A stretch of DNA of 64,000 nt from Dermatemys mawii. Its lineage: Eukaryota; Chordata; Testudines; Dermatemydidae. Positions 62,678 to 64,000 of the stretch are shown here, one piece after another; position 1 is the first letter of the stretch; each line of letters begins with the position of its first letter. The notes under the pieces are model-generated. The model worked only from the letters and a program-made list of their open reading frames with translations. It was not told the DNA's origin and did no database searches. The stretch lies in the NCBI GenBank assembly GCA_007922305.1, contig ML677334.1, positions 22,403,915 to 22,467,914 of the forward strand, in the 5' to 3' direction. Position numbers and translations under genes: made by a program.

Positions 62678-63083
62678 ATCACTTTTGCTTATTACTGAAC
62701 CCAGGGTTAGTGACAAACACCTGAGGGAGCAAACTGCTGTGCATCTCTCTCTATCAGTGTTATAGAGGGCAGACAGTTTATGAGTTTACCATGTATAAGC
62801 TCTATACAGAGTACCATGGACTTATTCAGGGTTTGGATCCCACTGGGAACTGGGTGTGTCTGGGTGATGGAGACAGGAGGACTTGCTAAGCTGTTTTCAG
62901 TTAAGTCTGCAGCTCTTGGGGATGTGGTTCAGACCTGGGTCTGTGTTTGCAGCAGGCTAGTATGTCTGACTCAACAAGGCAGAGTACTGAAGTCCCAAGC
63001 TGGCAAAGAAAACAGGCTCAAAGGTAGTCTTAGAATGTCAGGTGACAGGCCCAAGGGGGTCTCTGTGACCAAACCTGTTACAA

Positions 63084-63400
63084 AATTTGGAGTCTAAAGT
63101 TGGGCTCCTAAATCTTTATTTAGAAATGTAACAAGTGGCCTCATTTTCAGAAGTGCTGAGTGGTTTTTATTCAGATCAAACTTTAGCCACAGCTAGCTTC
63201 AGAAAAATGGACAAATGTATCATCTGAAATCCTAAAAGTGCCAGATGTGCTGAAGGAAGGGTCCTGTCAGGAAACTATTTAAAACATTATGCGCTAAACA
63301 GTATCTTAATCAAGTAATTTGTTTAGCTTAACAAAGGACAACATGATTGATATTTTTATGGTTAATATGGCAAAAGATCTTTTATCTGGCACTTGACCAA
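63084..63400. other. Non-coding DNA with a dispersed repeat piece
   Basis: 'gttgggctcctaaatcttta' to 63175 belongs to the 'taggcRcctaaa' repeat. The rest is unassigned. Confidence 0.5.
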
Positions 63401-64000
63401 CTGGCAAGCTCTATAAACCAGCATTTCTGATCTGCACTTAAAGTCCGGTTTATAATGCGGTTGGTGTGGGCATGGGACACGAGAGGGGCTATGTAGCATG
63501 CTCTTGAGGGAGTCTGGGTCTGGGCGGGGGCTTGGAGTACAGGGCTGGGGTGTGGGAGAGGTTCTGGGTGCCAGATGCTGGGGGCCAACTCACCTCCAGT
63601 GGTTCCCTGCAAGCAGCTCCCCGTCTCTGCTGTTGGTGAATGCACAGCCAGATGACTTTGTGGGCATGCTGCCTTCGTCCCCCTTCCCCAAGCACTGACT
63701 CTGTGGCTCCCAGCCCATTCGTTGGAAACTGCAGCGAATGGAAGCTGTAGGGGGTAGCACCTGCCGATGGAGGCAGCGTGCCTGCTTACAGAGCCACATG
63801 TCGCACTGCTGCCAGGAGCAGCAGGGATGGGAAGGTGCTTGCAGGGAGCCACCAGAGTGGAGCGCCCTCCACATCTGTACCCTAGTCCCCTCCCATGACC
63901 CAACTCCCTACCTGCTCCCGGACCTAAACGCCCTCCCAGAGGTCACGCCCTGCAGTCTCTTTGTGATATTATTGACATGAACTTTGACCGTATAGATGAC
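63401..64000. repeat. GC-rich repeat-like sequence
   Basis: GC-rich with 'gggtgtgggagaggttctgg' and 'ctcccagcccattcgttgga'-type blocks, similar in style to the interior of the 36895-37796 element. Long frames on both strands, up to 173 codons, look compositional. No terminus was identified with confidence. Confidence 0.4.

Larger units (their letters stand above)
61830..63083 (+). mobile_element. LTR of an endogenous retrovirus or LTR retrotransposon, interrupted by a hAT element
   Basis: The segment has LTR organisation: a TATA-box-like tataaaa at 62352-62358, a poly(A) signal aataaa at 62672-62677 followed by a T-rich stretch, and a 3' end near gttaca (63083). Phrases such as 'tggcccaatagctgcagaag', 'catgtgacttcctacaaagt' and 'ggatcccactgggaactggg' match a common turtle LTR as I remember it. 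No gag, pol or env sequence flanks it inside the window, so it looks like a solo LTR. The left edge is approximate, and no flanking duplication could be fixed. Confidence 0.6.

Noticed and set aside
63382..63903. 173-codon minus-strand frame
   Set aside because: It sits in GC-rich repeat-like sequence, with competing frames on both strands and no domain.

Overview
The window looks like nuclear, non-coding DNA from a reptile, most likely a turtle. I recognise no functional host protein-coding gene, rRNA or tRNA in 64 kb. The assignment rests on the repeats: CR1 3' ends, MIR/CORE-SINE-like fragments, a Penelope-like retroelement, a DIRS-like tyrosine-recombinase retroelement remnant, an LTR of a type I associate with turtles, and many non-autonomous hAT and PIF/Harbinger-like DNA transposons. 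Open reading frames are short, lack codon structure and mostly lie in GC-rich repeat interiors. The rest is AT-rich intergenic or intronic sequence.

Layout. 1-716: GC-rich interior and right end of a hAT-like element, with a long inverted repeat centred near 164. 880-1590: an old L2/CR1-type LINE tail. 1.6-8.0 kb: mostly unique AT-rich DNA. 8.04-12.71 kb: a DIRS-like retroelement on the minus strand, split by a 3.5-kb hAT element that carries a decayed transposase. 12.7-20.4 kb: mostly unique, with a 370-bp terminal-inverted-repeat element (17391-17760) and a MIR-like copy. 20.4-24.6 kb: two Harbinger-like MITEs flanking a 1.29-kb hAT element with a perfect 8-bp duplication. 24.6-33.2 kb: AT-rich, with small TIR elements and a CR1 tail. 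33.2-37.8 kb: a cluster of DNA transposons, one nested in another. 39.0-39.9 kb: a Penelope-like insertion flanked by a 14-bp duplication and encoding a GIY-YIG domain. 42.0-43.15 kb: a GC-rich TIR element. 45.4-45.8 kb: Harbinger-like MITEs. 49.0-50.2 kb: a decayed coding-like stretch, possibly a retroelement gag. 50.2-58.9 kb: mostly unique AT-rich DNA with a hAT element nested in a MITE at 54.7 kb. 58.9-63.1 kb: GC-rich repeat, a foldback element and an LTR interrupted by a hAT element. 63.4-64.0 kb: GC-rich repeat-like sequence.

No genes work together here. The content is a record of successive transposon insertions, several of which can be ordered by nesting and by target-site duplications (TSDs) read directly from the sequence. 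I found no convincing new biological system. The most informative structures are the hAT-in-DIRS nest, the Penelope-like copy with its intact endonuclease-like ORF, and two long inverted repeats. Family assignments come from recognised motifs and remembered repeat sequences, not from a database search.
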